From: Pinus tabuliformis | Lineage: Eukaryota; Streptophyta; Pinopsida; Pinales; Pinaceae | Direction: 5' to 3' | DNA length: 64,000 nt | Assembly: GCA_031772625.1 (NCBI GenBank) | Contig: CM062810.1 | Span: forward strand, 454,217,731 to 454,281,730 | Shown here: positions 47,639-59,434 of the stretch, one piece after another | How positions within the stretch are numbered: position 1 is the stretch's first letter | Layout of the letters: the number at the start of each line of letters is the position of its first letter | Translations under genes and position numbers: made by a program | Notes under the pieces: model-generated | Database searches by the model: none | The model's input: the letters and a program-made list of their open reading frames with translations, nothing else | Told to the model about the DNA's origin: nothing

Positions 47639-48376
47639 CTATGCTGAAACAAGGTAGTTTGCTATATCAGCAAACCATGGAGAGAGTATTGAAATAGCAA
47701 ACAGATGCTCATCGGGAATCTGGTCATCCACTGTTCCATCCTCATCTACAGATAAATCCAATCTAGATAAAAAGTCAGCAACAACATTTTCTTTACCTGG
47801 TTTGTCAACGATAGTCAAATCAAACTGCTGCAACAAAAGTAACCATCTAATAATACGAGCATTCACATCTAGTTTATTCATTAAATATCTAATTGCAGCA
47901 TGATCAGTATGTACAATTGTTTGATAGCCAGTGATATAATGTCGGAACTTGTTCAGTGCATGGACCACAGCCAAGAATTCTTTCTCGGTTACAGTGTAAT
48001 TCAGTTATGCTTTGGATAAGTTTTTGCTAACAAAGTAAATGGCATACGGAAGTTCTTGTTCAACTTGTCCTAAAGATGCCCCTATGGCTTTGTTCGAGGC
48101 ATCAATGTGGATGTGGAAAGGTAGGGCCCAGTTTGGACCTCTCAAGATTGGGGCAGACACCAACTTGTCCTTTAATTCATTCAGAGCCCTCTGACAATCA
48201 TCAGTCCATTTAAACTCCACATCTTTTGCCAACAGGCCAAACAATGGTGAGGCTAGCTTGCTGAAGTCTTTAATGAATCTCCTGTAATACCCTGCTAATC
48301 CTAAGAAACTCTGAACATCCCTTACCTTTTGGGGAGGTGGAACCTTCTTGATGAGAGCAATTTTGTTAGGATCCAC
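47639..48376 (-). pseudogene. RNase H region, element C
   Basis: Connection segment ([19 protein letters not shown]) and RNase H ([61 protein letters not shown]). TAA at 48005-48007 and TAG at 47639-47641 interrupt the frame at probable Gln codons. Confidence 0.92.
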
Positions 48377-49366
48377 CTATAACCCTTGGCAAGAAATGGT
48401 ATGGCCTAGCACGGTCCCTTCAGTCATCAAGAATTCACATTTTTTAGGACTAAGGGACAGGTTCATCTCAATGCATTTGGTTAGGACTTTTCCCAGATTG
48501 GACAATGCTTCCTGGAAGTTGGACCCATAAGGAGTGAATTCATCCATATAGATTTCCACCGCATCATGGACCAGCTCAGAAAAGATGCTCAAGACGGCTC
48601 TTTGGAAGGTAGCAGGAGCATTGCATAGCCCAAAGGGAAGAACTTGGTAGGCAAAGGTACCCCAAGGACAAGTGAAGGTGGTCTTATCTTGGTCTTCCGG
48701 GCTGATTTGGATTTGGTTGTACACGCTAAACCCATATAGGAAAGAGAAAAACTTCTTTCCTGCCAGTCCATCCAACACTTGATCTATGAAAGGTAGAGGG
48801 AAATGGTCTTTCTTGGTAGCTTTGTTCAGTTCTTGGTAGTCCACACAGATTCTCCACTTCCCATTTTTCTTGGGAACCAACACTAGAGGGGACACCCATT
48901 CGCTATCTGAGATGGGGTAAATGAATCCGGCATCCAACAGTTTTTGCAATTCTTCCTTGACAATGCCCTTAAGGGCTGGATTCATCCTCCTCTGGGGTTG
49001 CCTAACCGGTTTACAATCCTCTCTGATGTAGATGTGATGGGTACAGACCGAAGGATGGACTCCTTTCATCTCCTTATAGCTCCAAGCAAAAGCATCTAGA
49101 TGACTGGCCAACAGACTACACAGCTCCTTTTCCTGGGAAGGAGATAGGGAGGAGATGATCTTTAACGTTCTCTCAGGGTCGAACTCCACATTCTTGACTC
49201 TGGGAGTGACAGGGTTGGTCGCACAAAGGTCCACTAAGGTGTTGGCTTGGGCATCCTCCACCAATTCCTCTAAGGTCAGTGCACTGGGAGGTGGATTCTG
49301 GATCAAGGTATCAATCAAATCATCCTCGGTTGGGGGGTCTCCCCTAGTGGTGTCTAGGGTGCACAA
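48377..49366 (-). pseudogene. Reverse transcriptase, element C
   Basis: RT motifs in order: VLVPKKNGKWRICVDYQELN, FPLPFIDQVLDGLAGK, FLYGFSVYNQIQI and VLPFGLCNAPATFQ. The catalytic motif reads IYMDEFTPYG: the second Asp of YMDD is Glu, which should weaken or abolish polymerase activity. The first catalytic Asp is altered as well (FLYGFSVYNQI where LDGFSGYNQI is usual). The segment is bounded by TAA (about 49376) and TAG (48377-48379). Confidence 0.92.
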
Positions 49367-49375
49367 AGGTGCTGA

Positions 49376-50344
49376 TTACACCTCATCCTCTTCTCCTTCC
49401 TCCAACCAAAGTGGTAAGTCATGCTCTAATGAGGGTTGGGCAGGAAGGTATAGGACTAGCTGCTTGGACATAGGACCATTTTTTATGGTCATGTTTCCTG
49501 CACGGCAGCTTATGTAAGCATCTGCAGTGGCTAACCAAGGCCTTCCCAAAATAAGATGATATCCAGTGAGCTTTGCCTTTGGTTGCAGCACCAAGAAATC
49601 TGCAGGGTATTCCCAAGAGTCAACAGAGACCAAGACATCCTCCACAATCCCTTCGGGAGTCACGGTGGAGCGATATGCTAGTTGTAGGACTGTCAAGGTC
49701 TTCCTCAAGGAACCCTGAAGGTTGAGTTTGAGCATGGTATCTCTGGTCATCACATTAATGGCAGCCCCCAGATCAATCAAGGTGTGAGGTATGATGGTGC
49801 CATTGATGTGGACATCTACTATAGGACTCCTAAGATCTAAATACTTTGGGCAGATGACTTGTCCCAACATAAGGTTAGACAGTTGTCCTATGATATTGAT
49901 GGTTGAAGCATCCCTCTTTCGCCTGCCTGGGTGTCTGAAACACTTTTCCTTAACCAATTTGTTGTATATTGGCACATCCTTGATGGCTTGGAGAAGTGGT
50001 ATTTTCACACACAACTGTTTGAGCTCTCCCAGAAGCTCATCCTCCTCTGGGTTGGGTTGTGTGGTGGCTGTTAGTCTCTCAGGAAAGGGTGGAATAGCCT
50101 TTGGTTCACTTTCCTGCTTATCTTCCTCATCCTCTGGGGGAGGAGGTTGGCGATCCGGAAGAGTCTTTCCAGATCGCAGATTGATCTCCTGGATCTCCAC
50201 AGCATAGGTAGGGCATGATGTTTCCCCAGTATATACCTGCTGGGCATGTCTGTTGTTGGGGTTCGGGTTTGGTTGAGCAGGCATTTGAGGTTGCCTTGGA
50301 GGAGCAGGAGGTAATGGTTGAGGTTGAACTGGTGGTGGAGGCAA
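49376..50344 (-). pseudogene. Protease region, element C
   Basis: A Pro/Gln-rich start is followed by an aspartic protease with HTLIDLGAAINVMTRD (active site DLG, usual for this branch) and YHLILGRPWLATADAYI. Lies between Gag and RT in the same frame; ended by a TAA where Gln fits. Confidence 0.88.
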
Positions 50345-50383
50345 AATGGTGGGAGGAGTGTTGTACTGGGGCCTCCACCCCGA

Positions 50384-51724
50384 TTAAGGTGCATTCCACT
50401 GAGGCTGTGGCTGGGCATGTGCGTGATACGAATGAGTAGTGGGTTGAGTATGGTACTGAGGTGGGTAAGACCATGGAGTAGGTACAAACCAGGAAGGATG
50501 AGCAGGGGGACCCCAGGAAGGCATAGGAGTAGATTGGTTGCGGCTGTAATAAGCTTGGGGTGCCCCTTGCATCCCCTGCTGGTAAGGTCTAGGTCCTTGA
50601 GGCCTCCTTTGGTTGAGGAAATAGAGAGGTTCAGTGGGGGCTTCTGTCCCTTGATACATGGCTTTAAGCCCAGGTAAGGTTCGACATTGGTTTTTGAGAT
50701 GATCCTCCTCACAAACAAAACATACCTCAACCAAATGTAATGGGAATTCATTCTTAGGGTGTCTCCTTGTACACCTAGGGCAGAAGATAGCCAAGGCCCT
50801 CTCATCTTCTTCCTTGTTCTGCTGGATCCTGAATGTATCAAGTTGCATGGAAATGGTCTGTCTCACCTCGCTTTTGAGATCCTCTGATTGATTTGCAAAC
50901 TCATGTTTGGAGAAAGGAATACCAGCTGAGAGGAGGTTTCCTCTACCTCGTTTCCGGGCTGCCCTAGAGTGGTTTCTAAACACAGTCTTTATGTCCTCAT
51001 AAGGCAGTTGGTAAACATCTCCTCCAGCCAACATGTGAAGGGTATCTAAGAGGTCTTCAGGGACTCCTCGGAGCAGGACCAACTTGAGGGATTCAGGGTC
51101 AAGTGTGCACATGGCCCTTTTATAGCTAAGTTGGAACCTTTCCTCGTAATCCTCTAAGGACTCATCATTTCGCATAGTCATCCGAAAGATTTCTCCCTTG
51201 GTTTCCTTGGACCTACAGTAGTCCCGGTACTTGGTATTGAAAGCTTGCCGCATCTGAGCCCAAGTAGTGATATTGTTCCCAGGTAAACCCATGAACCAGC
51301 GTAATGCTGCATCCTTAAGGGTTGAGGGGAAGAGTTTCAGCTTCTGCTCATCTTCAGTATAGTCATAGGTTCGACAAAGGACAACAAACTCAAACAGGAA
51401 ACTAGTATCAGGATCTTCAGTAGTCAGTCCATGGAAGTGAGGTAAAGCGGAGGGGCTAATGTTCTTCATTTTCATGTCTCCATTGGTCTCTCGGATGGGG
51501 AAGGCACCTTCTATTCTCTCATCTTCTCCCCTATTGTCAACCATAGCTTCGGATGGAATGGTCTCTAATTCTTCTTCTGCTATAGGATCTTCGTATATCT
51601 CAGGAGGTTCACCTATAGGTTCTTTTGGATCACTGTCACCGAAGAAGAGAGAAGGGTGACTCAGTGATGTAGTGGGGGTGTTGGGTAAGAATTTGTCTGT
51701 TTTATCTCGATTCCTACGAGGCAT
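50384..51724 (-). pseudogene. Gag, element C
   Basis: Start ATG 51724 (MPRRNRDKTDKF), about 360 bases after the primer site. An acidic N-terminus is followed by the retrotransposon Gag domain (LPHFHGLTTEDPDTSF, ALRWFMGLPGNNITTW, NESLEDYEERFQ). Two zinc-binding motifs follow: CPRCTRRHPKNEF, whose last Cys is Phe, and the complete CFVCEEDHLKNQC. A Pro/Gln/Tyr-rich tail reaches a TAA (50384-50386) and the same frame continues into protease. It would form the particle and bind RNA. Confidence 0.9.
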
Positions 51725-52085
51725 GAAATGGAAAGACTTTTGATTTCTTTTTTTTTTTTTCTCTGGTACCTACAAAAACTGAAACAGATTGATCTACAAC
51801 TAACTATCTTGTTGAAATGAAAATGCAGAATTGAAATGAAAGCAGGAAAGAACTAATCTACTTTGCTCAAATGAAATTGCAGGAATGGAAATGCTAGTCT
51901 ATGCTTGCAGAATTGAAATGCTAATCTATGCTTGCAAAAATGAAATTGCAGAATTGAAATGTTAATCTATGAAAGCAGGAAATGTCTATGCTACTTTTGC
52001 AGAAAGGAAATGAAATAAACTACTTGGCAGAAGGCGAGAGTAGGAAAATAGAAGAAAAGCAACAATTACTAATACTCCGACGCTT

Positions 52086-52102
52086 CCCCGGCAACGGCGC
52101 CA
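52086..52102 (-). other. Primer binding site of element C (tRNA-Asp)
   Basis: Minus strand TGGCGCCGTTGCCGGGG is complementary to the 3' end of plant tRNA-Asp and lies six bases inside the 5' LTR. This primer is characteristic of Athila-type elements. Confidence 0.93.
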
Positions 52103-52108
52103 AAAAGA

Positions 52109-54184
52109 TGGTGGGATCCAGTATTGTAGCAATAATGCTACAACTCCTGGGGCTTCCTTCTCTAATTTTATCAACCCGATAGTTCGTAACAAACTTGGAA
52201 GCGACGATGCTGTATGCACAAGTACTAGCTCTTGTCACAGCTGTCACTTGGTCAGCTGGCACAAGTCCGCTAGGGCTCAAGCCAACTTCTATGAGCTTTC
52301 AGAAGAAGCCTTTTTAACCGATGAACGAAAGCTATCTCAAAGGAAATTAACCTACTGCAGGAAGGAACTGAAAACCAACAAGAAATGAAAACCCTAGCAA
52401 ACCCTAATTCTACCAGCTAGTCCTACTGATGCAAAGGTGGAAATGCAAACCACTGAAAGAGGTGCCATTACTTCTAGGAAGGTGAGATGCATGTGTCTAG
52501 ACTAATTTGATCTAAAGAAAACATATTTTTGTATTTTTGTTCAAGTTGTTGGAATTATTATGTGTGTGCTTCTAACTGGGTCTTGACTGTGCAGGGATAG
52601 ATCGAGGAGGGAAATGCTTGGAAAAGGTCAGGGAGGCTCAGAGAGGGTTTAAGGAATCCCTAACATCCTTTCAGAGAATTTCATAAAGTTCAGATGCTTG
52701 GCAACCATGTTTACAAGCTTCTACAGGAAGTCTGCAGGGGTTCTACAGGATGTTCAGAATTTCTACAGGAAGTTTACTAATTTCTACAGGATGTTCTGCA
52801 ATAGGATTTTTGGGTGATGGATGAGTGGAAGAGGCTATGTGGATGGACAGGGAGGTAGGAGGGGAGCTTGTGATGGCTTATGGACAGAGAGATGAGATGA
52901 AGAGGGAGTGTGCAAAGCTAGTTGGTCTAGAGGAGGTTAGAGGAAATGGAAGGTCGAAAAGGTAGAATCACGTGTGTGATGGAAGAGTTAGGAGGTAAGT
53001 GGTCTAACTGAGGGATGAGTGGATGGCCTAGGCACGGATTAGAAGGATAAGGGAGTGAGGGAGTAGGACTACACAGTGTAAATGAAACAAATCATCCGAG
53101 TCTTGCACAAAACCGAGATTTCATCAACCTATTCTAACTGTTTTCATAAAACCACAGAACAGCAACGTGATTTTGTAAGGAAACTCTTGCATGGTACTGA
53201 AACAAAGATTCATTCCACAAGATCTGAATGCATGGATGCTGCTACAACCGAGAACATTGCCTCAAAGCTTGCATGAACATGTAAAACAATGTTTTTGGTG
53301 GGTGGCACGGGCTGCAATTCCAGTCTCTAAACAGAGGTGGAAGTGAGTGTGCAGTCAACCCTTTTTGGAGCTCTGATTAACTCTAATCTCCTTACTCTAA
53401 TCTAAACTACTGAAAGCAACTTTGTTCATAAAACTAACCTACTTAATCACACCAAGAAGTTCAACTCAGCAAACTGTGTTTCCAAATGCATGTAAAGGGG
53501 AAGAAATATAATGCTGAAAGAAAAGTAACAATACAAAGAAAGGAGGCTGATTGCTCTCAGGTTGGGCCCAACCCCGAGAGCTATGGCTCCTTTAAGAACT
53601 CAGAACTGAACTCAAATCTGCCTGCTTTTCATTAAAAGATAATAGTCATAAGTCTAATAACATGCCAAAATGGCTTACAAAGAGCAAAACAGAGCTAGCA
53701 GCTCGTATTCCAGAATAAACAACAAAGTTTCAAAAGTCCCCATCGAAGGCTACAGCCTCGTCATTTATACCTTACAAGGGCCAAGCTGGCCTCCTAAATC
53801 AGTGGGGTTTGGATGTCCAAACTAGGAGTAATTTGTTGTTTTCTCACAATTTGTTTGGCTGCCTTCTAGCTCGGTGGTGGTTGGAGCTCGGAGTTGGGGT
53901 GGAGATCACGAGGAAGGCCATTCAATGCTGTGTACAACCTTCCTACAAAACCTCAATCCCATCTTGGTTGTCTCTTAGCCCTCATCTGCGTGGTTTTGCT
54001 CCATTAAATGTCAAAAAACCTGAAAGAAACATGTGTTAGCCACCTAGGAATAGTGACTGCCCTCCTTCGTACAAATAACATGAATATACTAAAAAAATGA
54101 TGCATAAGTGATGAAAAATGAAGGGTTGAGCAAGGGTAAGTAGGCCAAATGAGCCCAAAATGTTACCAAATTTGGGGCTCATCA
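52109..54184 (-). repeat. 5' LTR of element C
   Basis: Partner of 39442-41511. A minus-strand TATAAAT lies at 53763-53769. Four TTCTACAGGAAG/ATG words occur at about 52719-52793. Confidence 0.95.
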
Positions 54185-54189
54185 CCTCC

Positions 54190-55600
54190 AGTGAAGATGT
54201 CTCCAATATGGGGGAGTTTTTCGATCTCTTGTCCATTTACACATATGATGGTGAGGGTGAAGTGGCCTAGATTAAGTACTTACATGGCTTTCTTTCCATG
54301 CTTCATGAGGAATATGGGTGTTCTGACGAACACTCCAGCTTGTTTCTTGCACACACACTTTGTGAATCGCTACGTCATTGGCTGCTCAGCCTACTGGCTG
54401 ACAACATGCACTCAGTTGATCACTTTTGTGATCTTATTGAAGATACTTTCTATCATTTTGATCTAGACTATATTGATAAAAAATTGTTACAACAACGGAA
54501 GGCTCCACATGAATCAATTATTGATTTTTTGAAGCACTTCCATGACTTGCAGTTTCAAGCTCCGAGGAGCCAAATGAAAATTTCCTATTTTTGGGACTGG
54601 TTTGAGTATTGCCTTAAGCAATCTTTCGATCTTAAGAAGAAGCTTGAGATCAAGCTTTAATCAACATTCTTCATTGATGGAGTTGCACAATCTCATGTGG
54701 ATGCAGGCACTATCTCGATTGACTGTCTGCCTACCCCTCATTCAACAACTCCACCACTGCCAAGTGATGGTGAGGATCATGCTCACACACTCGCTCATAT
54801 TTCACATCTTCCCAACATCACTTCACTTAATTTTTGTGTAGATTTTGTTGTGAGTCCTTCGAGTTCTCATATGCATTCTATGCCCTCCATCTTCACACTC
54901 GGGTGTTCCTCCAGATGATACTATCTTGTTTCCATCCATTCCGTACTCTTCACTTGTTGTGAACGAGGAACAACCCATTGACCGAGTTGGTGTTGCACAA
55001 CAAACATGCGCTGTCATTCATGAAGAGTATGAGTGGGAGCTTGAGCATCAACACTCAGTCAAGGAGGACTCCCTTCCGTCCGAGCCCCCTCCATTCTTTC
55101 CTAGCATATTTGGTAATCCTCCGATCCATGATTTGTGCATGTGTGTCTTCATCCATTGATGCATCCATTATTTATCACTCACGAGACACACCAGATGTCA
55201 GTGCATCATTTGAAAATAGAGAGGATAAGCTATTCATTGAAAATCCACTTGATCTTTCATCTGTATTTTCTAGAAACACTGAGGATGAGTTTGTTTGATT
55301 CTCATATGCAACTTTGTTTGATTCATCTGATCATGAGGATGCCGATGAATTCATTTATTTTTCTTATCATGGCGGTTGTGATCCATTTACTTCCATATTT
55401 GATCATGATCATGATTCTATCATAGTTGATCTTTCAAAGCCACCAATTTATGATGATCTATCTAATGATGAAGTTGAAACACTCAAGACTATTGAGGCAC
55501 TTTAGCCCGAGTTGATGGTTATGTCAAGCCCTCGCTCTCTTGGGGTTAGTCTCACTTCTTATCAGAAAATTGTTCAATCACCCAAGGATCCTCATCACTC
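54190..55600 (+). pseudogene. Gag-like ORF of element G, 3' part, and decayed downstream frames
   Basis: Continues from 39441. The 54298-54660 frame has the Gag pattern: LCESLRHWLLSLL, CDLIEDTFYHF, then KLLQQRKAPHESIIDFLKHF. A TAA at 54658 and frameshifts near 54920 and 55300 follow. Further frames are acidic and Ser/Pro-rich without known domains. No protease, RT or integrase appears before the right LTR, so the element is gag-only. Confidence 0.55.
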
Positions 55601-55610
55601 ATATGTATGC

Positions 55611-55800
55611 ATTGAAGATCCATCACACACACAGATCATGCTTCCTCCACTTGAACTACACGATCCCATCATTCATGCATTGGAGGAATCTTACATTGCA
55701 AGCACTCATGCACGACACAAATTATCTTTGTTTCTTTCATTTGCTTGCATGTCACAGTCAAGAGTGTACCTATGCTTCAAAGTTGCATGCAGTGCCACAT
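55611..55800. repeat. 190-bp segment of element G, uninterrupted copy
   Basis: Begins CATTGAAGATCCATC and is repeated at 60878-61068 directly beside the right LTR of element F. The two copies flank the copia element. Confidence 0.85.
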
Positions 55801-55952
55801 CTCTATCTCTATCTTTCCATTGTTTTCCATCTTCTTTCACCACTAGAATCAATCCCGTAGATCTCCCACTGAACAATGTCTACCACAGGCCCGAGTGAAA
55901 ATCCTCAGCAACAAAGGCATCCCCTTGAAGCTAAAACAACTCCAATACCAAA
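55801..55952 (-). other. Extra copy of the copia leader and primer site beside the left LTR of element F
   Basis: This matches the gag start, leader and primer site at about 60411-60555. It lies outside the 3' LTR, where host DNA would be expected, so it is a remnant of a second, tandem copia unit. Confidence 0.75.
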
Positions 55953-56459
55953 TGTAGGTTTTAACCTCACACATAAATTACCTGCATACGAATTCTAAAA
56001 TAAAAAAAACAAAAAATACAAGAGCATAACACATAAAACACATATAAGCAAAGATTTTCCCCTTGATCCCAAAACCATGACTACCAGCTTGATTTTTCAT
56101 TATGTTCCTGCCAATGTTATAATACATATATATACATGATGAAACATCCAATACCATGGACCAAAAACCATCGCGCCCAAAACCATGTGTGAAAACCATG
56201 CGTAAAACCATAAGTAGGTCCTCCCAACTAATATAGGGTCCAAAAAAAATTTCCCCGGGGTGCTGCCCTGAACCCCATAGAGGGGGGGCTAACCACCCCC
56301 GTCAAACCCCTCATATAGGGGGGGTTGTCGCCCCCTGTCACCCCCTGCTGCACAATCAATGCAACAAAGGATCGGCTCCACGCACTCCCCTGCCCCCCTC
56401 CCTCTAACCTTGGGTTAACTAGGGGAGCTAGTCGTGGAAAGAATATAACACAACCCAAA
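55953..56459 (-). repeat. 3' LTR of element F (507 bp, with a G/C-run segment)
   Basis: Starts TGTAGGTTTTAACC on the + strand. At about 56225-56430 it holds a segment with alternating runs of five to eight G and C, absent from the other LTR. The outer end is mutated (CCCAAAA where CCCAACA is expected). Confidence 0.85.
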
Positions 56460-56473
56460 ATTCTCCCACTTGT
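56460..56473 (-). other. Polypurine tract of element F
   Basis: Minus strand CAAGTGGGAGAAT lies just before the 3' LTR. Confidence 0.6.
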
Positions 56474-56513
56474 TGTTTTCTTTCCACAGGGGGTGACAAG
56501 AGAACTTAGTCAT

Positions 56514-57240
56514 TTATCCAACCCCTGAAACACCCATTGTTTCTCTACACCAAGATAACTTCTCATAGCTCATAGATTTTGTCAATTTATCTGCAGTATT
56601 CTTCAAAGTGTCTACCTTTACTAGCAACACCTTTTTTTCTTCTATCATATCCCTCACAAAGTGATAATAAACATCCATACACTTTTTCTTTGAATGGTAA
56701 GCAGGGTTCTTTGCCAAGAAAATTGGACTTTGGTTGTCATAGTCTATCCTTATAACTCCCTGTACTAACCCCGTACTTGAACACAATCTCTACAACCAAA
56801 CTGCTGCCTTTCTTGCATGAGTGGCTGCCATGTATTTTGCCTCTGTAGTTGATAGTGCCACTACAGATTTTTTATTACTCATCCAACTGACTGCACCTAC
56901 AAATAGGTTAAACACATACCCACTTGTAGATCTTCTTTTATCTAGATCTCCAGCCCAGTCTGCATCAACAAAACCATGGATATCCAAAACTCTGTCCAAT
57001 CCTAGTCTTCCTTGGTAGCACAAATCATAATCACTAGTGCCACACAAATACTTGAAAAACTGCTTCATTGTTGTCCAATGCTCCTTCCTTGGTCTTGACA
57101 AAAACATGCTCAATACTCCCACTGCATGTGCAATGTATGGTCTAGTATAGACCATCGCATACATCAGGCTACCAACTGCACTTGCATATGGAACATGAGA
57201 CATATCCTCTTCCTCTTCTTATGTCTTGGGACACTGTTCA
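56514..57240 (-). pseudogene. Copia RNase H, element F
   Basis: Shows YASAVGSLMYAMVYTRPYIAH, VDADWAGDLDKRRSTSGY, ALSTTEAKYMAATHA and NPAYHSKKKCMDVYYHF. RNase H residues are largely present. Stops near 56787 and 57205 interrupt the frame. Confidence 0.9.
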
Positions 57241-57305
57241 ACAGATAACTTTACACCTACAATAATAGGAACCTTCATCAGTTTACTATCCTACATATTA
57301 AACCT

Positions 57306-58130
57306 CTACAATATTGTCTCGACATGCTTCCTTTGGTTTAACCAGAGCTTCCTCTTTGCCCGATCTCTTTTAATTTCCATGCCTAAAATATATTTTGCAG
57401 CACCAAGATCTTTCATATTGAATTTGGAGGACAATTGGGTCTTAAAATATTGGATAATTTCTTTGTCATTTCCAACCAGCAACATATCATCCACATACAA
57501 CACCTGATAAATAACATGGTCCCCAATTAATTTAAAATACACACAGTGACCTGCTTTGCTTCTGGTGAAGCCAAGTCCCCGTATAAATGTATCAAATTCT
57601 TGATACCACATCCTTGGTAGCTATTTTAACCCATACAGAGACTTCTTTAACTTTCATACTAGTTCTTTCTTACCCTTCACCGCAAATCCTTCAGGTTGCT
57701 TCATGTAGATCTCTTCTTCTAGATCCCCATGAAGAAATGTTGTCTTCACATCCATCTGTTCTACCTCAAAATCAAAAGCAAAAACAACAGATAAAAGTAA
57801 TCTAATAGAAGCTACCTTGGCAACAGGAGAAAAAATATCACCAGAATGAATTCGTGGCACCTAGGAATAACCTTTTTCTACCAACCAAGCTTTATATTTC
57901 TCCACCTTTCCTTTTTGCATTTTTCTTCTTCTTGAACACCCATTCACTTCCAATGGGTTTCCTTCCAGCTGGAAACTCCACCACATCCCAAGCATCATTT
58001 TTGTGCAAATATGCCATTTCATCAACCATGGCCTCTTTCCAGAGTTTTTCATCCTCTAAATCTACTGCTTCCTTCACAGTTCTGGGATCATCATCAATAA
58101 TAGATAAAACAAAATTTGAATAGAAATCAA
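57306..58130 (-). pseudogene. Copia reverse transcriptase, element F
   Basis: RT motifs include FSPVAKVASIRLLLSVVFA, EQMDVKTTFLHGDLEEEIYM, KSLYGLK and the intact catalytic LYVDDMLLVGND. One frameshift near 57920-58000 and several stops (for example TAG or TAA after WLVEKGYS and after YGLK) disable it. Confidence 0.92.
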
Positions 58131-58352
58131 ATGGACTATACCTTTCTGGCTGCCTTCTTTCATGAACTTCACAATTAGAGTTTATGTCTCCTCATCTTCT
58201 GAATCCTATTCTTTTGTAGAGTATGATTCTTCCTACCTTACCTCAAACTCTATCTTCTTAGGTTCCTTTGATGGAACTTCATGTTTAGTAACATCTTTCA
58301 CCTCTATGAACACCACATCTCGGCTGGAGAAATCCTTCCTTGTTACTGGGTT

Positions 58353-59430
58353 TCAAAGCTTATAACCCTTTAAACCATCCTTGTACCCAATAAAGATGCA
58401 CATTTCAGATTTACTATCCAACTTTGTTATTTTCTCCTTTGGAACATGTACATATGCATCACATCCAAATACCATCAGATGTGAAAGAGAGGGTTTTTTA
58501 ACAGTCCATACCATTTGTGGAGTCTTATCCTCCAACACTGATGAAGGTGATTTGTTGACCAGTTAACATGCAGTCTCCACTACCTCTGCCAAGAATTCCT
58601 ACCCTAACCTGACACCACTGAGCATGCTTCTTTCCATTTCCATAAACGTACTATTCCTTCTTTCTACAACTCCATTTTTCCCAGGTGCGTATGGAGTAGT
58701 CTTATACCATGCTATACCACAATTCTTACACAATTCTTCAAGTTACTTGCAAAAATCTCAACTAGTATCTGTCATCAGCACCTTTATCTTCTCCTTTATC
58801 TGGTTTTCCACCAGAGCCTTAAATTCTTTAAACCTGTCAAAGACTTTAGATTTCTTCTTAAGGAAATATATCCATGTATTCCTTGAGAATTCATCTATAA
58901 ATGATACATAGTACATAGAATTATCCAGTTATGGAACCTTCACAGGTCCAAACACATCACTATGCAAAAGATCTAATATCTATTTTTCCCTCTTACCACC
59001 AGAGGGGAAGCTCATCCAATTTTGATTCCCATATACACAATTTTCACATAAATCAAGATCCTGAGAGCTATTAGTCATACCTTCTACCATAACTTTACCA
59101 TGAAGTATTCGAATGCCCTTCTCTCCAATATGTCCAAGCCTTTGATGCCATAGCATGGTCTTTTCTCCAGAGACCACTAGATTTTCTGCTACACTTTTAG
59201 GAACCACAAAATTGTTGCAGGCATCAACAATAGTGCTACCTTGCGGCTTGAACAGAGTTCCAATCCGAAATCCCCATATCAATACCAGTGCTCCCTGAAC
59301 CATCTTGTAGGTATCCTTCTCGAACACTGTTTATACACTTGAATCATCCAACTTGCTTTTAGAAATTAGATTTCTGGCCAATGCAGGAATATGCAGAACA
59401 CCCAGAAGTGTTTTAATCCTTCCACCTTGC
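58353..59430 (-). pseudogene. Copia integrase, element F
   Basis: GAG-pre-integrase segment (LWHQRLGHIGEKGIRIL, CENCVYG zinc finger), then the core with LHSDVFGPV and a damaged second motif (MTDTS, stop, DFCK where TDNGGEF is usual), and GVVERRN with the catalytic Glu. The C-terminal DVVFIEV part follows. At least six stops occur. Confidence 0.88.
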
Positions 59431-59434
59431 AAAT

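Larger units (their letters stand above)
39442..54184 (-). mobile_element. Element C: 14.7-kb Athila/Tat-type Ty3-gypsy element with a third ORF, minus strand
   Basis: Complete insertion with 2.07-kb LTRs and a perfect 5-bp target duplication CCTCC (39437-39441 and 54185-54189). In the minus direction: 5' LTR, a tRNA-Asp primer site, a single-frame gag-pol (51724-46346), a spacer with a CpG-rich block, a third ORF (44386-41523), a polypurine tract and the 3' LTR. The tRNA-Asp primer site, protease motif and size fit the Athila/Tat branch. LTR copies remain very similar, with differences of a few percent by eye. The gag-pol frame has seven stops but no frameshift. Confidence 0.96.

Noticed and set aside
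52086-52102. Possible tRNA-Asp gene fragment
   Set aside because: Only the 3' end complement is present, directly inside an LTR; it is the primer binding site.
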